Source: Cichorium intybus (lineage: Eukaryota > Streptophyta > Magnoliopsida > Asterales > Asteraceae). Taken from it: a DNA stretch of 64,000 bases. The notes under the pieces were generated by a model, which saw only the letters and a list, made by a program, of their open reading frames with translations, had not been told where the DNA came from and did not search any database. Positions 22,866 to 34,819 of this stretch are shown in pieces (the stretch's first letter is position 1; the number at the start of each line of letters is the position of its first letter). The DNA lies in the NCBI GenBank assembly GCA_023525715.1, contig CM042015.1:89824250-89888249 (forward strand). The letters are read 5' to 3'. Made by a program: the position numbers and the translations under genes.

Positions 22866-24128
22866 AAATGAATGACCTCTAAAATTTTCTTCAGATAGTA
22901 TCTCGGGATCCCAACACTTCCACATTCGAAATCCTCTGGATGTCGGTAAAAGAAAATAGAATGACCTAAACTCCAAAAGATTTTAATCAACAATAAATAC
23001 ACATAAATTGTGGATGATTCCAAACATTTGTCTCCTCTAAAAGAATCTATCACATCATCATAATCAGCTTGAGCAACATCCACTTGAAATCCGAAATGAA
23101 CTTGACATTCTTCAAAGTCCAATTCGTACCCAAGCTCGTCCGGAGGACAACATCCATCACTCCGGTGATACATAGGATCTGATTGTCCGCAAGCCTGACT
23201 TCGCGATTGTAATGCCTGAAATTTTGCATCACGTTTCTACAATGGCTCGCATGGAACGAGGAACATAAGTCTATTATCCATGACTCCACCAAACTTTCTA
23301 CGCAACATATAAGTGTGTTACCATAGTCTTCTGCAACATTCACCTTTTCCTCGCATTGCCTGTGGAAGGATTTGGGTACTGATTTTTAAAGTGACCACTT
23401 TCTTTGCAGTTCCAACAGAAAATATCCTTTCTGCTTCTAGAACTTCCTCTCCTCCTTAATTTACTTATTCCTTTGCCACCACAGCCGCTTCAGTTGGCCA
23501 TTCTTCCTCATTCTTCTATACTCAATAGACTGCTAGAGCACTCACCCACGCTCCTTCTGCGGATATCCTCTTCGAGGATCAAATCGCGAATGCCTTCGAA
23601 CGTGAGCTTCTGTGTATCGGATGCACCGCTGACCGCAATCACCGTACCAGACCAGCTATCCTGAAGCAAAGATAACAACAACAACGCCTGGACTTTGTCT
23701 TCAAAACCAATATTGACTGATATCAATCTTAATATGATTAAATTGAACTCATTAACGTGGTCTGTCACAGACCCACCTTCTTTCATCTTCATGTTGACCA
23801 ACTGCATGATCAAGAATACATTGTTCGTAGCTAAGGGCTTCTCGTACATGTTAGATAACGCATTGATCAAGCCGAACATTGTCTTCTCATTAACAATGTT
23901 GTAAGCAACATTCTTTGCCAATGACAACTGGACGACTCCAAGGGTATGTCGATCTAACAGATCTCATTCCTCCTGGTTCATATCTCAAGGTTTCTCTTCA
24001 ATCAGAGGTAGATGTAGCTTCTTTTGGTACACGTAATCTTCTATCTGCATTCTCTAGAAGCCAAAATCATGACCTTCAAACCTATCAATCTTAATATTTT
24101 CTTCTTCAATCATAGCTCTGATACCAGT
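22866..24128 (-). pseudogene. Truncated, decayed copia gag-protease
   Basis: Minus-strand pieces of a second copia family. The Gag-type frame at 23927-23508 (MFGLINALSNMYEKPLATN, GSVTDHVNEFNLIILRL, LLLSLLQDSW) matches the UBN2-like copia Gag pattern. The frame at 23343-23050 carries the protease/pre-integrase pattern SWIIDLCSSFHAS, then RLADNQILCITG and LKNVKFIS. The usual catalytic D-S/T-G/A is replaced by DLC, so it is inactive. The primer-binding complement (TGGTATCAGAGC on the minus strand) is at 24115-24126, followed by a likely LTR end at 24130. I find no integrase or RT and no second LTR, so the element is truncated on its 3' side. Confidence 0.75.
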
Positions 24129-24129
24129 T

Positions 24130-25620
24130 TGTTAAGACTAAGAACTTCGAGTAGTTGCACTTGCTACATAATTAGTAAAATACCATTTTGTGTAAGAATA
24201 TTGATAAATATATAACTTTAATAAACAAAGGAAAACTTCCAAAAGGGTCAAATTTTTGTGCAAAAAAAGGATTTTTTGTAAGAAGACATATAATATGAAA
24301 ATAATTTGATTGTATGATTCATTTAATATGGAAATCCTCTTCCAAAAAAGTTCATCAAATGTGCTCATTGAATCCTAAAGATAATTTGATAGCAATCCGT
24401 GGGACAATGACCGAAAACAATGGTATATTATATAAATGGGGACCATTCGTCTTCCATATGTTGAATTTCAAGATGTACATGATCAATTTTTTGTAAATGT
24501 TAAAAGATGATCGATGGAACCCATTTTTGCTATTTTGGTACTTAATGCAATTTTAGTAGACTTTATGTGTTATTATTTCTTCAACCACACAATATTATTC
24601 ATCAACAATTTATTTGTCTATTGTGCTATTATTTTCTATTTCTCATCCTAATAACATTTTTATTTTATCCTCTTAATGGTATTTTATATTTAAGAGTTTA
24701 TTAGTATTTACTAATTAATCTAATTTATTAAGTATGTAAAATAAAATATAATATCTTTATTGTTTTTTTATTTGTATAGCTATATGATTGATAAAATAAT
24801 AATTACGATGTGTGTTTAAAAAGCTAAACATTATAGGTACATGTTTAATAAAATATCTAAAATAGGCGGAGATAAATATTTAATTATTAGAAAAATATTT
24901 TAGAGTAAAACGTTTGTATTAAAAAGGAATTTTGAGGATAAAATTTGACATAATAAATAAAATTTAAATCTGATTATATATTCCATTGATGAAATGGTTG
25001 AATTACAAAATGACAATTGTATTTTAATTTTGCTAAAATTGAATAAGTAGTCTTATTTTTAATTTACAAAATTACGGATGATAACCATATAATAGTCAGA
25101 CAAAATAATAAAAATAATCGTTGTGTTTTTAATTTCCGTAAAATATAAAAATGGCCATTCTGTTTTTAAATGGGTAAAAGTTACAAATAACCTCTGTCTA
25201 ATAATAAGGTTGCTAAAATGGTCCTTACATCTTAGAAGAAATAACCTTTTTATTAATTCATTCTTTCGAAAATATAAGATTAATAACGCAGTGCGGGATC
25301 ATCGGTGATCAACCATAAATTAACGCCTTCGACTAGATAAAAAATAAGATATTATTAAATACATTATAATCTACTGTAAACATTCTAATAATTACGTGAT
25401 GATTTTTATTATTCATTTAATCACTTTTAAAAAGTAGTTAAATGGTCAAAACATAAGTATTTATAAAGTAAAGTGAACATGTAAAAAAATTCCTATCGAT
25501 CCTAAACGGACTTACCTTCGCATGAGGACGAGCTCTCACACACATGTCACGCTTTAAATTTTGTACAAAAAAATTTATAAGTTTGAGTGTTTGACTATGA
25601 ACAATTAGTTTTTTTAATTA
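24130..25620. other. Probable copia LTR remnant, then intergenic
   Basis: The sequence starting TGTTAAGAC at 24130 lies right next to the primer-binding site, so it should be the 5' LTR of the minus-strand copia remnant. Its far end cannot be located without a partner LTR. The rest, to 25620, is AT-rich and featureless. It includes the upstream region of the fucosyltransferase gene. Confidence 0.4.
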
Positions 25621-25629
25621 TAAATTATG

Positions 25630-26287
25630 GAACCGTTGAAATTGCGGGAGAAGAGAAACCACCAAATTCCCAACAACAGGGCGTTATTCATCGCAACAAT
25701 CAACAGCAACTTCACTACAAACTCCGATGGCGATATCTAGGGTTTTAGTTTTACTTTTTCCAATTCAAATTCTCGTTACAAAAAGCATCAACATATCTTA
25801 TTTGGCTTTTCAACGTTCAATCTGCTGTTTGGTGAGAAGTAGATGCTTTGCAGATGTGATATTTCCCCTGCATTTGATGTTTAATATGTATACAGCCTCC
25901 ATGACCAGGTCAGTTTACGCAACCTTCTTCTTTCTTCCTTTAAATACCTTATTCATTACTTCATCACAATTTCTTTTTCTTTATCCATCTGCTGTTTGCC
26001 TTTCATTTTCACCTAATTTAGCTTCACTTCCAATCCAGAATTTGATGCTCGCTTTTCATCTTTTTATTTGTTTTTCCACAACAAACGCTGACATTCTCCT
26101 TCCAACGATTAATAATATTTAATAATAGTAAATGAAAGGAACACATGTCATGACTTAGTAGTATCCCCAAATAGAAAAGTTCAACAGGGGTTCTCTTAAA
26201 TCATAAAGTGTGGGAAGATAGCATGAGTTAATGGGTACTTCATACTGTATATGAAACGCTTTTGAGAAGTGAAGCTCTTCATACATT
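25630..26287 (+). promoter_or_regulatory. Probable 5' leader of fucosyltransferase gene
   Basis: A non-coding leader candidate. 25630-25740 has C/A-rich UTR-like composition, followed by T-rich sequence that may include a 5' UTR intron. The short frame at 25727-26122 looks hydrophobic but has no family match and is separated from the real start. The chosen ATG is at 26288. Confidence 0.4.
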
Positions 26288-29200
26288 ATGGGGAAACCAG
26301 GGTCTAAACAAGGAGATGTTAATTCACCATTTGGGTCCTTTAAGTATCAGTTTAGGTATCAAAAAATGGTGCAAGGAAATGATCATACAAAGGGGAGGAA
26401 GATGTCTGGGGGAGTCTACCAATGGGACAAGCTTGATTTGTTTAATGGATTAAGGAGTAACTCCATGAAATTAGGTTCTTTAAAGGGTGCTTATGTTGGA
26501 AAAAAGCATACATGGATCCGTAAACATTTTTCATCAATTGTTTTCACTGTTTTATTGATGGCTATTCTTTTTCTTTTGGATTCTCTTATGGGTTCCATCT
26601 TTGAACCTTCGGTTCTTCAAAGTAATCCCACTCCCAATAAATTGTCTACTGAAACTGAAATGGTACGTGTTTATGTGTTTCTTTTCTAGGTCCGCACCAT
26701 GATAATCGACCAAAACTGTCAGTTTGTGGATACCCAATATCATATCTAATTAAAGCTAAATGCAAGAAATAGCAACATGCTTTCATTGATTTTTTAGTAT
26801 AGAAATTCTACTTTTATTTCTTCCTATTACATCATTATACCCAGTTATGTTATAGTAATTTCATAATTGACTAGATTTTTTAAATATAATGTCCTAATAA
26901 GAAATTTAGGGAAGTACTACAGTGTAACAGGAAGATATTTTCATTTTCAAAATGTCGCAATAGAAAGAAATGAAAGTAGGATGCTATAATACACAAATAA
27001 ATGAAAGTATGTTGTTTTTTCTTGCATGTAGTTTAAATATAACCATCATAAGTTTCATTTTTGAAATATGGGGTTACTATTCTCATAAAGTAATGACTGT
27101 GTTCTTGAAGTTTGGAGATGATGGTGGAAAAAATGCAGTGCAAATGTATGGTCGCCTTGCAAGCATGGCCTCTAGTGCTCTTGTAGAGGTTTGATTCCCT
27201 GTTTTGATCCTACTTATTGTTCCATTTGCAGTTTTTTATTTGTTGTATGGCTTAATATAAGTTAAATTTATATGTATTGTTTTATGTTCATGAATAATTT
27301 TATAACACAGAGAGAGCTTAAACAAGAGGAATCAGAATTTTGGAAAGAATCTTACCGAAAAGCATCACTATGGAGTCCTTGTGCAGATAGAAAAGAATCA
27401 ACAAGTACAGGTAAAGACATGAAAATTTATAAATTGAAATTAGCTTAATTATTTTGCATGTTCTATTTCATAATTTGTCAATGTTGTCAGGACAGGAAAA
27501 CTTCAAAGCAACACTGGTTATATATTGGTTAGTGCAAATGGAGGTCTAAATCAACAACGGGTAGCTGTAAGTAAAACCTTTTTTAATTTCCTTTTTCAAT
27601 GTAAATTATAAATATAAATGCTTATGGTATTTATTATATGTAGGTGTGTAATGCTGTTGCTGTAGCTTCTTTATTAAATGCAACATTAGTTATTCCAAGG
27701 TTTCTTTACAGCAATGTATGGAAGGATCCAAGGTTCGTGACTCCAACTATTTGTTTGATTTTAATTCTAATTTTTATTTTCCTAATAAAAAAAATATTGT
27801 TTTGATGAATGTGTGTGTGTGATACAGCCAGTTTGGTGATATTTATCAAGAAGATTATTTCATAAAAACATTAAAGGATGAAGTTAATATCATAAAGAAT
27901 CTCCCTTCTCATTTGGAGTCACTCGATTTCAAAGAAATCGGTAGTCTGGTATGCCATTCTTTATTTCAAAGAATCTTTTTGTTATTAAATCCAGAAAAAT
28001 TCATATTTTATAATATATACCGTTGATTTTCAGATAACAGATGCAGATCTCACTAAAGAAGCAACACCAATCGAATATGTTAATAAAATACTTCCAATAT
28101 TGTCAAAAAATGGAGTTGTTCATTTTCTTGGATATGGAAACCGGCTTGGATTTGATCCTTTACCTTCTGAACTTCAGGTTACAAACTTACAATCCTCAAA
28201 TTTTATAATTATTTCTATAAATACTAAATCTTATTCATTTTGTTTCAGAGACTAAGATGCAAATGTAACTATCATGCTTTGAAGTTTGTACCAAAAATCC
28301 AAGAAATCGGTTCACTGCTAATTAGAAGAATAAGAAAATACGATGGCCCGGTGAACAAATTAGATAAACAATTATTAGGAAACTTCATCACAAATACTCG
28401 GTTAAACGGTCAAGATACAGATAGAGAACCACTTAAGTATCTTGCTTTGCATTTGAGATTTGAAGTTGACATGGTTGCTTACTCTTTATGTGATTTTGGT
28501 GGTGGACAAGTTGAAAAAGATGAACTTCAAACTTACCGAGAAGCTCACTTTCCATTACTCATGCAACGATTAAAGAAGTCAAAGTATGTATCTCAAAGTT
28601 AAGCAAGAAATAGCAACGTACTTTCATTGATTTGTTTGTTATAGCATCCTTCTTTCGTTTCTTCCTATCACAGCATTATATCAAAAAATCTACCCAATTT
28701 TAAGGAACACAATTTAAAATTTAAAGCAGTTTTATATACTTGGGTAGGTTTTCAAAGTATAATGCAAGAAATAGCAACCTACTTTCATTTCTTCCTATTA
28801 CAACATTATACTAAAAAAATATCTACCCAATTTAGCATGTTGTAATTCCAAGCAATTTTCACTGCTATAATTTGGTAAAATTTTCAAAGTGTAATGTTTT
28901 AATAAGAAAAGAAAGTACAATGCCATAATTTGGTAGAGTTTTCAAAGTACAATGCCTTAATAAGAAAAAAAAACTTTCAATTATAATGCTATAATAGAAA
29001 GAAAGAAAAGTACGATGCTATAATGCAAAAATAAACAAAAGTACGTTGCTATTTCTTGCATTTATCCTTCCAGGTTTACCCATATAGGAAATTAGGCCTC
29101 ATTTATTACATTTTGGCAAATGAGAACCTGAACATAATGGGCAAACCATGGGGGTATTTTTGTAATTTCTTCCAAATTCCACGATCATGGATCCTATGAG

Positions 29201-29840
29201 TTAATTGCAGGCCTGTTTCAGCAGAAGAACTAAGAAGTTCAGGAAGATGTCCACTAACACCCGAAGAAGCTGCACTGGTTTTATCTGGTCTTGGATTTAT
29301 GAGTGATACGTATATATATCTTGCGGGATCAAAAATATACGGAGGAAAGTCAAGATTACGCCCGTTGACTAATTTGTATCCTAATTTGATCACAAAAGAA
29401 GATCTCCTCACCCCTACTGAACTTGCACCATTCAACAACTTTTCTTCTCAGGTAAATCACACCTTAAATGCAAGAAATAGCAACGTACCTTCATTTATTT
29501 TAAAACCCTAAAATCCGAATTTTGTTTTCAGTTAGCGGCATTGGACTTCATTGCATGTGCAACTTCAGATGTATTTGCAATAACAGATTCGGGCAGCCAA
29601 TTATCTTCATTGGTGTTGGGTTTTAGAACATATTATGGTGGTGGTCATGCTCCAACTTTGAGACCTAGCAAAAAGAGACTGGCGGATATTTTGTCAAAGA
29701 ATCAAACAATAAATTGGAATAATTTTGAAGCGAGAGTTAAAAATATGATCACTGAAGCACAAACCGTACGGTTGAGGGGTTGGGGGAGAAGCATTTATAG
29801 ACAACCGAGATGCCCCGAATGTATGTGTAGATTCCAGTGA
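26288..29840 (+). CDS. GDP-fucose protein O-fucosyltransferase-like
   Basis: Plant O-FucT family enzyme expected to transfer fucose from GDP-fucose to Ser/Thr of proteins or to a glycan acceptor in the Golgi. I place ten coding exons: 26288-26662, 27111-27188, 27311-27410, 27496-27566, 27644-27732, 27828-27948, 28034-28177, 28249-28583, 29211-29451 and 29532-29840. All have GT-AG borders, and together they give 1863 nt (620 aa) in one frame. A single membrane anchor lies at residues 82-102 (SSIVFTVLLMAILFLLDSL), giving type II topology. Family marks are VSANGGLNQQRVAVCNAVAV, VHFLGYGNRLGFDP, and the LALHLRFE motif at about 392-398 with the conserved Arg. Further downstream are GRCPLTPEEAALVLSGLGF and FACATSDVFAITDSG-like sequence (ACATSDVFAITDSGSQLS). 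It ends CRFQ with TGA at 29838. The acceptor is unknown. Introns 1, 8 and 9 carry copies of one MITE family. Confidence 0.9.
26758..27030. mobile_element. MITE in intron 1, TGCAAGAAATAGCAAC family
   Basis: The left end is AAATGCAAGAAATAGCAAC. The right end (about 27000-27030) is its imperfect complement (GTTTTTTCTTGCATGTA). Together they form an inverted-repeat element of about 270 bp containing 'CTTCCTATTAC' words shared with the intron 8 copy. Confidence 0.65.
28601..29064. mobile_element. MITE (compound) in intron 8, same family
   Basis: It begins GCAAGAAATAGCAACGTAC and ends GTACGTTGCTATTTCTTGC, the exact complement. There is an extra internal start at about 28763 (TGCAAGAAATAGCAACCTAC) and several repeated 'TTTCAAAGTATAATG' words. 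It looks like one element inserted in, or duplicated within, another. Confidence 0.75.
29466..29497. repeat. Short MITE end in intron 9
   Basis: AAATGCAAGAAATAGCAACG followed by TACCTTCATTT: a single terminal fragment of the same family as in introns 1 and 8. Confidence 0.7.
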
Positions 29841-29883
29841 TTTTGTTATTCAAATGAACTATCTTTTTTGTTGTAATGTTTTT

Positions 29884-29900
29884 GAGTAAATAAATAAAGG
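29884..29900 (+). terminator. Candidate polyadenylation signal
   Basis: Overlapping AATAAA-type words (GTAAATAAATAAAGG) lie about 45-60 bases after the stop codon of the fucosyltransferase gene. Confidence 0.5.
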
Positions 29901-29984
29901 ATTATTGACAAATTCGTACTTGGAACGATGGTATTGATGTTTGAATAATTTGATAAAATTCGAGTTAAGTCGTTCGTCTTCCGG

Positions 29985-31707
29985 ATGACTGTTGCTCGTT
30001 TTGCAGGGAAAGTGGAGCACATTTTTAACTCGTGTGAGTATGCAAAAGGTTTTTGGGAATGGATATCTAAATGGTGTGGCCTCAAAATCGAAAAGTATGA
30101 TAGTCTCCAATCGCAAATTGAGGATATTGTGTTACTCGCTAAAACTAAATCAGAAAGGAAATTTTCCTCTGCTTTGCTACATGCCTTCTACTGGTCTGTA
30201 TGGAAAGCGAGGAACGAAGTGGTTTTTAGAAAGAAGAAACGAAACCCGGCGAAAACGGCCAATGATATTCAATTAGTTTTATTCAATTGGGTTAAATACA
30301 GGGGTAAAATGCACTCTTTAAACTGGTATTCTTGGTGCTGCCATCCGTTCAACTCTGGTCTATTCTCAAATAAGTGAGTGTGTAGTTTAGGTGAGAGCAA
30401 TCAGTGAGTGGGTGTGAGTAAACAGCGAGTGGGTGTGTTTTAACATATTTTTCTTCTGTGAGCGGGAGAGTTTTATTACACTTTCTTCAGTTGCCTTGCA
30501 TTGTGACATTGGGGTGGGCTATGTGGGGGATTCCATTTGATGTCTGTTTTGGTGTTGCATCTCGGTCTAGCTAAGTAGGGTATGTGGTGGTGCTTTTTTT
30601 ATTTGTTCACTTGGGTGTAGTCGTGTCGGGTGTGTGGTGGTGTTATTTTATTTGCTCACTTGGGTGTAGTCATGTGGGTGGGCGTCTCCGGGTGGGGTTT
30701 TCTTCTGTTTCATCAGGGTAGGTTTTGTTTTTAGGTGGGGTCTGTCGGTCTGTCGGTGTGCTGTTTCGAGATCCTTCTTTCGCGTGTGTTTGTTCTTTTT
30801 TCGGGGGCTGGGGTGTGGATGGTCTTTATGTGGTGTGAGTCTCGTGTCTTCAGTTCTAAATTTTGGTGCACTTTGCAAATTTTGTCCGGAGCCATCTTCG
30901 GTTTCATTCTAAAAGTGCAGTGTAATTTGGATTCTCAGTTTCATCGGGGTGTACATTTGCTGCAATTCTTTGGTACTCAGGCGGCTTCTGGTGGTTATGG
31001 TTTTCTCTCAATCTATGTGTTAGATCTCCTTGGGCGAAGTTAAATTGGTTTGATCATTAAACTTCAGTGGAGTTTCTGCTGGTGTACCTTTTTTCTGGTT
31101 TTCTTATATACGGAGGGGTAGTGGCATTTTTTGATGGTTGTCGGATGATAATTTATAGCAGTAAACTTTCCCATCCTGCTGGAGTTCTGTTTCTGCTTGG
31201 TTATGGCTAATTGGCCTGGAGTTTCTGGCGCTGCTCGGTTTCTTCATACTATGGGCAGTTTTGTCCTTTGGGTTTTTGGAATTTCTCCTGCTGATTTCGC
31301 GTGCTAATTGGATTCTCATGCTATGCTATGGACAGTTTTGCCCTTTGGGTGGTGTTCTGTTTCTGCTTGGTGCTGGCGAATTCGACTTGGATTCCGGTGC
31401 TGCTAGGTTTTTTCTGGCTTTGGACAGTTTTGTCCTTGGGTGTTATTTGAATTTTTTGCTGCTGGTTTCATGTGCAAATTGGATTTTCATGCTTTGGACA
31501 GTTTTACCCTTTGGGTGCATTTGGATTTGCTGCTGCTGGTTCGTGTTTGAGTCCTCAGTTTGATTTAAATATTTTTTGTAATTTGTTCTGCCTTATGTAT
31601 AGTGCTGTGATAGTTTGTAATATTAGATACGGTTTTGTCGGATGCTCCTTTCTTTTGCCAGCTTTCTCGCTGGCTTTTTTGAATAAAATTTGCTGTTCAA
31701 AAAAAAA
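29985..31707 (+). mobile_element. 5'-truncated LINE (L1-type) 3' end
   Basis: A non-LTR retrotransposon tail. The frame at 29985-30377 encodes a zf-RVT-like C-terminal region of plant LINE ORF2 (VEHIFNSCEYAKGFWEWISKW, then LLHAFYWSVWKARNEVVF and NDIQLVLFNWVK). The first Cys pair of the zinc-binding motif appears to be in another frame, so it is damaged. A long T/G-rich 3' UTR follows, then 'CAGCTTTCTCGCTGGC', AATAAA and an A-run at 31699-31707, the usual LINE 3' end. The reverse transcriptase and endonuclease are missing. It lies about 145 bp past the stop of the O-fucosyltransferase gene on the same strand and may share its terminator region. I could not identify a TSD. Confidence 0.75.
31240..31560 (+). 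repeat. Imperfect tandem repeat in LINE 3' UTR
   Basis: Four imperfect units beginning GGACAGTTTTG(C/T)CCTTTGGG and containing 'TGCTGGTTTC' and 'AATTGGATTCTCATGC' words, starting near 31253, 31330, 31425 and 31496. Confidence 0.65.
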
Positions 31708-31770
31708 GTCGACTTGTTATACATTTCGAAATAAATATTAAGCAAATGGAAACCATCTTCGATTAACTTT

Positions 31771-32029
31771 GAGTAAATTACAATTCGTGGTCCTTCAAGT
31801 TTGTTCAAAATTTATAGTTTTGTCGGTGCTCGTTTTCGGTTGATGTAAAAATTTTGGCCATAAATTTGTTCAAGAATTGTAATTTTGATGGTTTCTTCTA
31901 GCAATTTTGGTGCCTATAGGGACCAAAATTGTAGCAGTTGATATAAGGCACAAAAATTACAAGAGGAAACTATTTGGACCAAATCCAAAATTTGGAAAAA
32001 ACTTAAGAGACTAACAACGTAATTTACTC
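31771..32029. mobile_element. MULE-type MITE, 259 bp
   Basis: The ends GAGTAAATTAC and GTAATTTACTC are perfect complements. The flanks ATTAACTTT (31762-31770) and ATTAATTTT (32030-32038) form a 9-bp target duplication with one mismatch. The interior contains 'GGACCAAA' and 'GGTCCTTC' words. Same family as 18827-19057. Confidence 0.8.
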
Positions 32030-32038
32030 ATTAATTTT

Positions 32039-32465
32039 TAGACTATGATCATTGGTGATCAAAACAATCGGATCACGTATGGGAAGACGAACCAAATAAA
32101 TAAAAAAACAATTGAAAAATAAAATAAAAAACTGTAATGGTTCATCTAGGATAACTATAACAACAACAAAATCATGTCCCATAAGAATGGGGTAAGGGGG
32201 AGGTAAGAGGTGGGGAGACAACGTTGTTTCCAAAGAAAACATACGATAATCAAAAAAGAAAAAGAAAAAAGAAATGACAAAACGCTTGCGTGTAGTATAT
32301 GATCTGCATAATAAACGTCAGTTCATCATGGAAAAATAAGGAAATAAATGAATATTCAAATAAATGAAATAGACAATTGTTAATGGTTAGTGACTAAAGA
32401 GAAAACAGAGGTATAAACAATAAAGCTGGAAATAGAGAAGGAATACATAATTAGTTACAAAATGC
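32039..32465. other. Intergenic, no feature recognised
   Basis: AT- and A-rich spacer between a MITE and a Harbinger element. Only short unsupported frames. Confidence 0.5.
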
Positions 32466-32468
32466 TAA

Positions 32469-34388
32469 GGCTAAAGGGAGTGGTGGCCAATGGCCAACGG
32501 ATGGCCAAAGGGTTTTTGTGGGCCAGACTATGGTTGTAGTCTGGCAGGCGTTAGCCATTTTGTAGGCAGTGGTGGCCAATGGCCAAGGAGATTTTTTTTT
32601 AATTAAATTTTTTGTAATCTTCAATTAATAAATTAATAATTAACTTAATTAAAATTAAAATAAAATAAAATTAAAATTAATCATAAATATTTTATTAAAA
32701 TAGAAACGTTACTAGACACAACAAATAAACTAATAATTAACTTAATTAAAACTTAAAAAGACTTAAACAAACCACTTAAAATAACTAAAAATTACTAAAA
32801 ACACCAAATAATTTAACTAGAAATGATCGTCATCAGAAAATTCATCGTCGTCTACGACGGGCGGTGGCACATTCAGATCAAGATGATTTAGCGTCCAAAG
32901 ATGATCGATTAAATGGCGACGAAGATCCCCATGAATTGTGGAATCGTGCACTATTTGAACCCTTTGATGGTATCCTGGAGTCCCAGGTGCATGTGCTTGT
33001 CTCGGGGGTATGATCTCGTTTTCATCGTATTGGCATATCGCGCGTCCTTCGTGTTCAAGTATCATATTATTCAAGATTATACATGTATACATCACCTTCT
33101 GCATAGTTGATTTATGACGAAAGAGTGCTGGTTTTGAAATTATATGGAAACGTTTCTTCAATACACCAAACGCTCGCTCGATATCCTTCCGTGCTCTTTC
33201 TTGAGCTCTTTTAAACCTTTGCCTTTGAGGGTCATTCGGACAAGTCAACGTCTTAACGAGAACAGAATGCTCAGGATAGATCCCGTCCACAAGATAATAG
33301 CCATATCGATATTCTGTTCCTCGAAGCATAAATGAAGAGTCTGGAGCGGTTCCAGTATATAAATTATCGTAAATATCAGAACTATTGAGAACATTGATGT
33401 CGTTATTCGACCCGGGCTCACCAAAAAATGAATGCCAAAACCACAGATCCTGTGAGGCTGCAGCCTGAAGCACGACAGTTGGGTATCCGTAATTACCCTT
33501 TGTGTATTGTCCGTGCCACGCATTTGGACACATATCCCATCTCCAGTGCATGCAATCTACACTTCCCAACATACCAGGAAAGCCATGCACTTCTCCATGA
33601 TGGACATACAACTGTCGGATGTCATTGGGAGTAGGTGCACGCATATAGCGTCCTTGGTACAAATGAATGACAGTGTCGCAAAAATACTAAAGGGTTTCAC
33701 GACTAGTACGTTCGGCCATCCTAATACTTTCGTCTAGTGCATCAGCGGTGGTGCCATATGCTAACATACGGAGTGCAGCAGTACATTTTTGAATAGGATG
33801 AAAGCCTAAGGTACCTGCTGCGTTCGGCCGTTGCTTGAAATAAACGTTCGCTGCTTCCATGTCTCCAACAATCTTCAAAAACAACGATTTGTGCATTCGA
33901 AAACGATGACGAAATTGATAATCGCCATATGTTGAATTATCGATAAAATAATCTCTGAAGAGCCGTTGTTGTGCTGCATCACGTTCTCGTTCAATAAATC
34001 TCCTCGTATGACCACCGGTATTACTTGATTCCCCGCTATCCAGTTCTTCAATTATCCGCTGCCTGATGGTAATGGCTAAATTTATCGCTTCCTCGAGACC
34101 GTCGTCCGATGATGACATTTTCGAATAAAATTTAAGTGTATTGAGAATATGTGAGAGAGATTAATTTGAAAGGTTGAAGATATTGTGTGAAATAAATGTG
34201 AATATGTTGGTTTATATAGGTAAGAAATTAATTATTTTTGAATTAAATGGTCGTTGGCATCTCGCCAACGACTTGGCGATTCTATTTGGCGAGCACCATG
34301 GCGATCGATGGCGGAGTAGTGTTGGCGATGGAGATTGGCTCGCCAAGGGGCTTGGCGACCCCCTTGGCCACCATTACTCCGTGAAGCC
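32469..34388 (-). mobile_element. PIF/Harbinger element with TAA TSD
   Basis: A 1920-bp element with imperfect inverted ends. The left end is GGCTAAAGGGAGTGGTGGCC. The right end, on the minus strand, is GGCTTCACGGAGTAATGGTGG. The flanks are TAA at 32466-32468 and 34389-34391, the Harbinger 3-bp target. Subterminal regions are packed with GGCCAA/TTGGC words (32480-32590 and 34250-34370). It encodes one transposase-type gene on the minus strand and has no room for the Myb-like second ORF that autonomous PIF/Harbinger elements carry. Confidence 0.85.
32817..34118 (-). pseudogene. Harbinger transposase with one in-frame stop
   Basis: A DDE-type PIF/Harbinger nuclease of 434 codons from the ATG at 34118 (MSSSDDGLEEAINLAI) to HF and a stop at 32817. 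The only break I see is a TAG at 33687-33689 (codon 144). Reading continues in the same frame on both sides, so no frameshift is involved. Catalytic residues are present: Asp about 188 in GSVDCMHWRW, Asp about 278 in YYLVDGIYP and Glu about 314 in RKDIERAFGVLKKRF. The N-terminal HTH-like region includes YQFRHRFRMHKSLFLKIVGD. If the stop is real in the genome, the product is truncated before the catalytic domain. The intact rest suggests recent inactivation, a readthrough product, or a base-call error. The family normally needs a partner Myb-like protein, which is absent here. Confidence 0.9.
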
Positions 34389-34492
34389 TAATGATCAAAA
34401 CTCAAAAGGAATCTGTACGGGTGCTTTCCTCCTTGCTAATCCCCAAAAGTTCATTATCTAGATGTCACAAAAATTCTTGTGTGGGAAATTAA

Positions 34493-34816
34493 GGGTGCGT
34501 TTGGTTGCAGAAAACTGCTTTCAGTTTTCTAGAAAACATTTTCAGAAAATGGAGCGGAATTTTCATTTTCATTTTCAGTAGAAAACGCGTTTGTTTAACT
34601 AATGGAGTTTTCATTTTCTGTTTTAGAACATTAGAAAACGTGTTTTAGAAAATTAGAAAACTGTGGAAAACAACGATTTGGAGTTTTTTAAGTTCTTTGT
34701 AATTTTGGAAAACGGAAAATTTTCATTTTCTAGAATTTTTTGGAAATTTTGATTAACCAAACGCGTTTTCTAACTTTTCATTTTTCTTAGAAAATTTTCC
34801 ATAACCAAACGCACCT
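34493..34816. mobile_element. Tourist-like MITE, 324 bp
   Basis: The ends GGGTGCGTTTGGTT and AACCAAACGCACCT are complementary and are flanked by TAA (34490-34492 and 34817-34819). The interior repeats 'GAAAACGCGTTT' and 'TTTTCTAG' words in inverted order. PIF/Harbinger type by TSD. Confidence 0.75.
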
Positions 34817-34819
34817 TAA

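Noticed and set aside
25727..26122. Hydrophobic 131-codon frame before the fucosyltransferase
   Set aside because: Low-complexity T-rich sequence with no family match. The real protein start with its membrane anchor is at 26288.
30648..31563. Several frames in the LINE 3' region
   Set aside because: They fall in T/G-rich 3' UTR and tandem repeats after the zf-RVT end.
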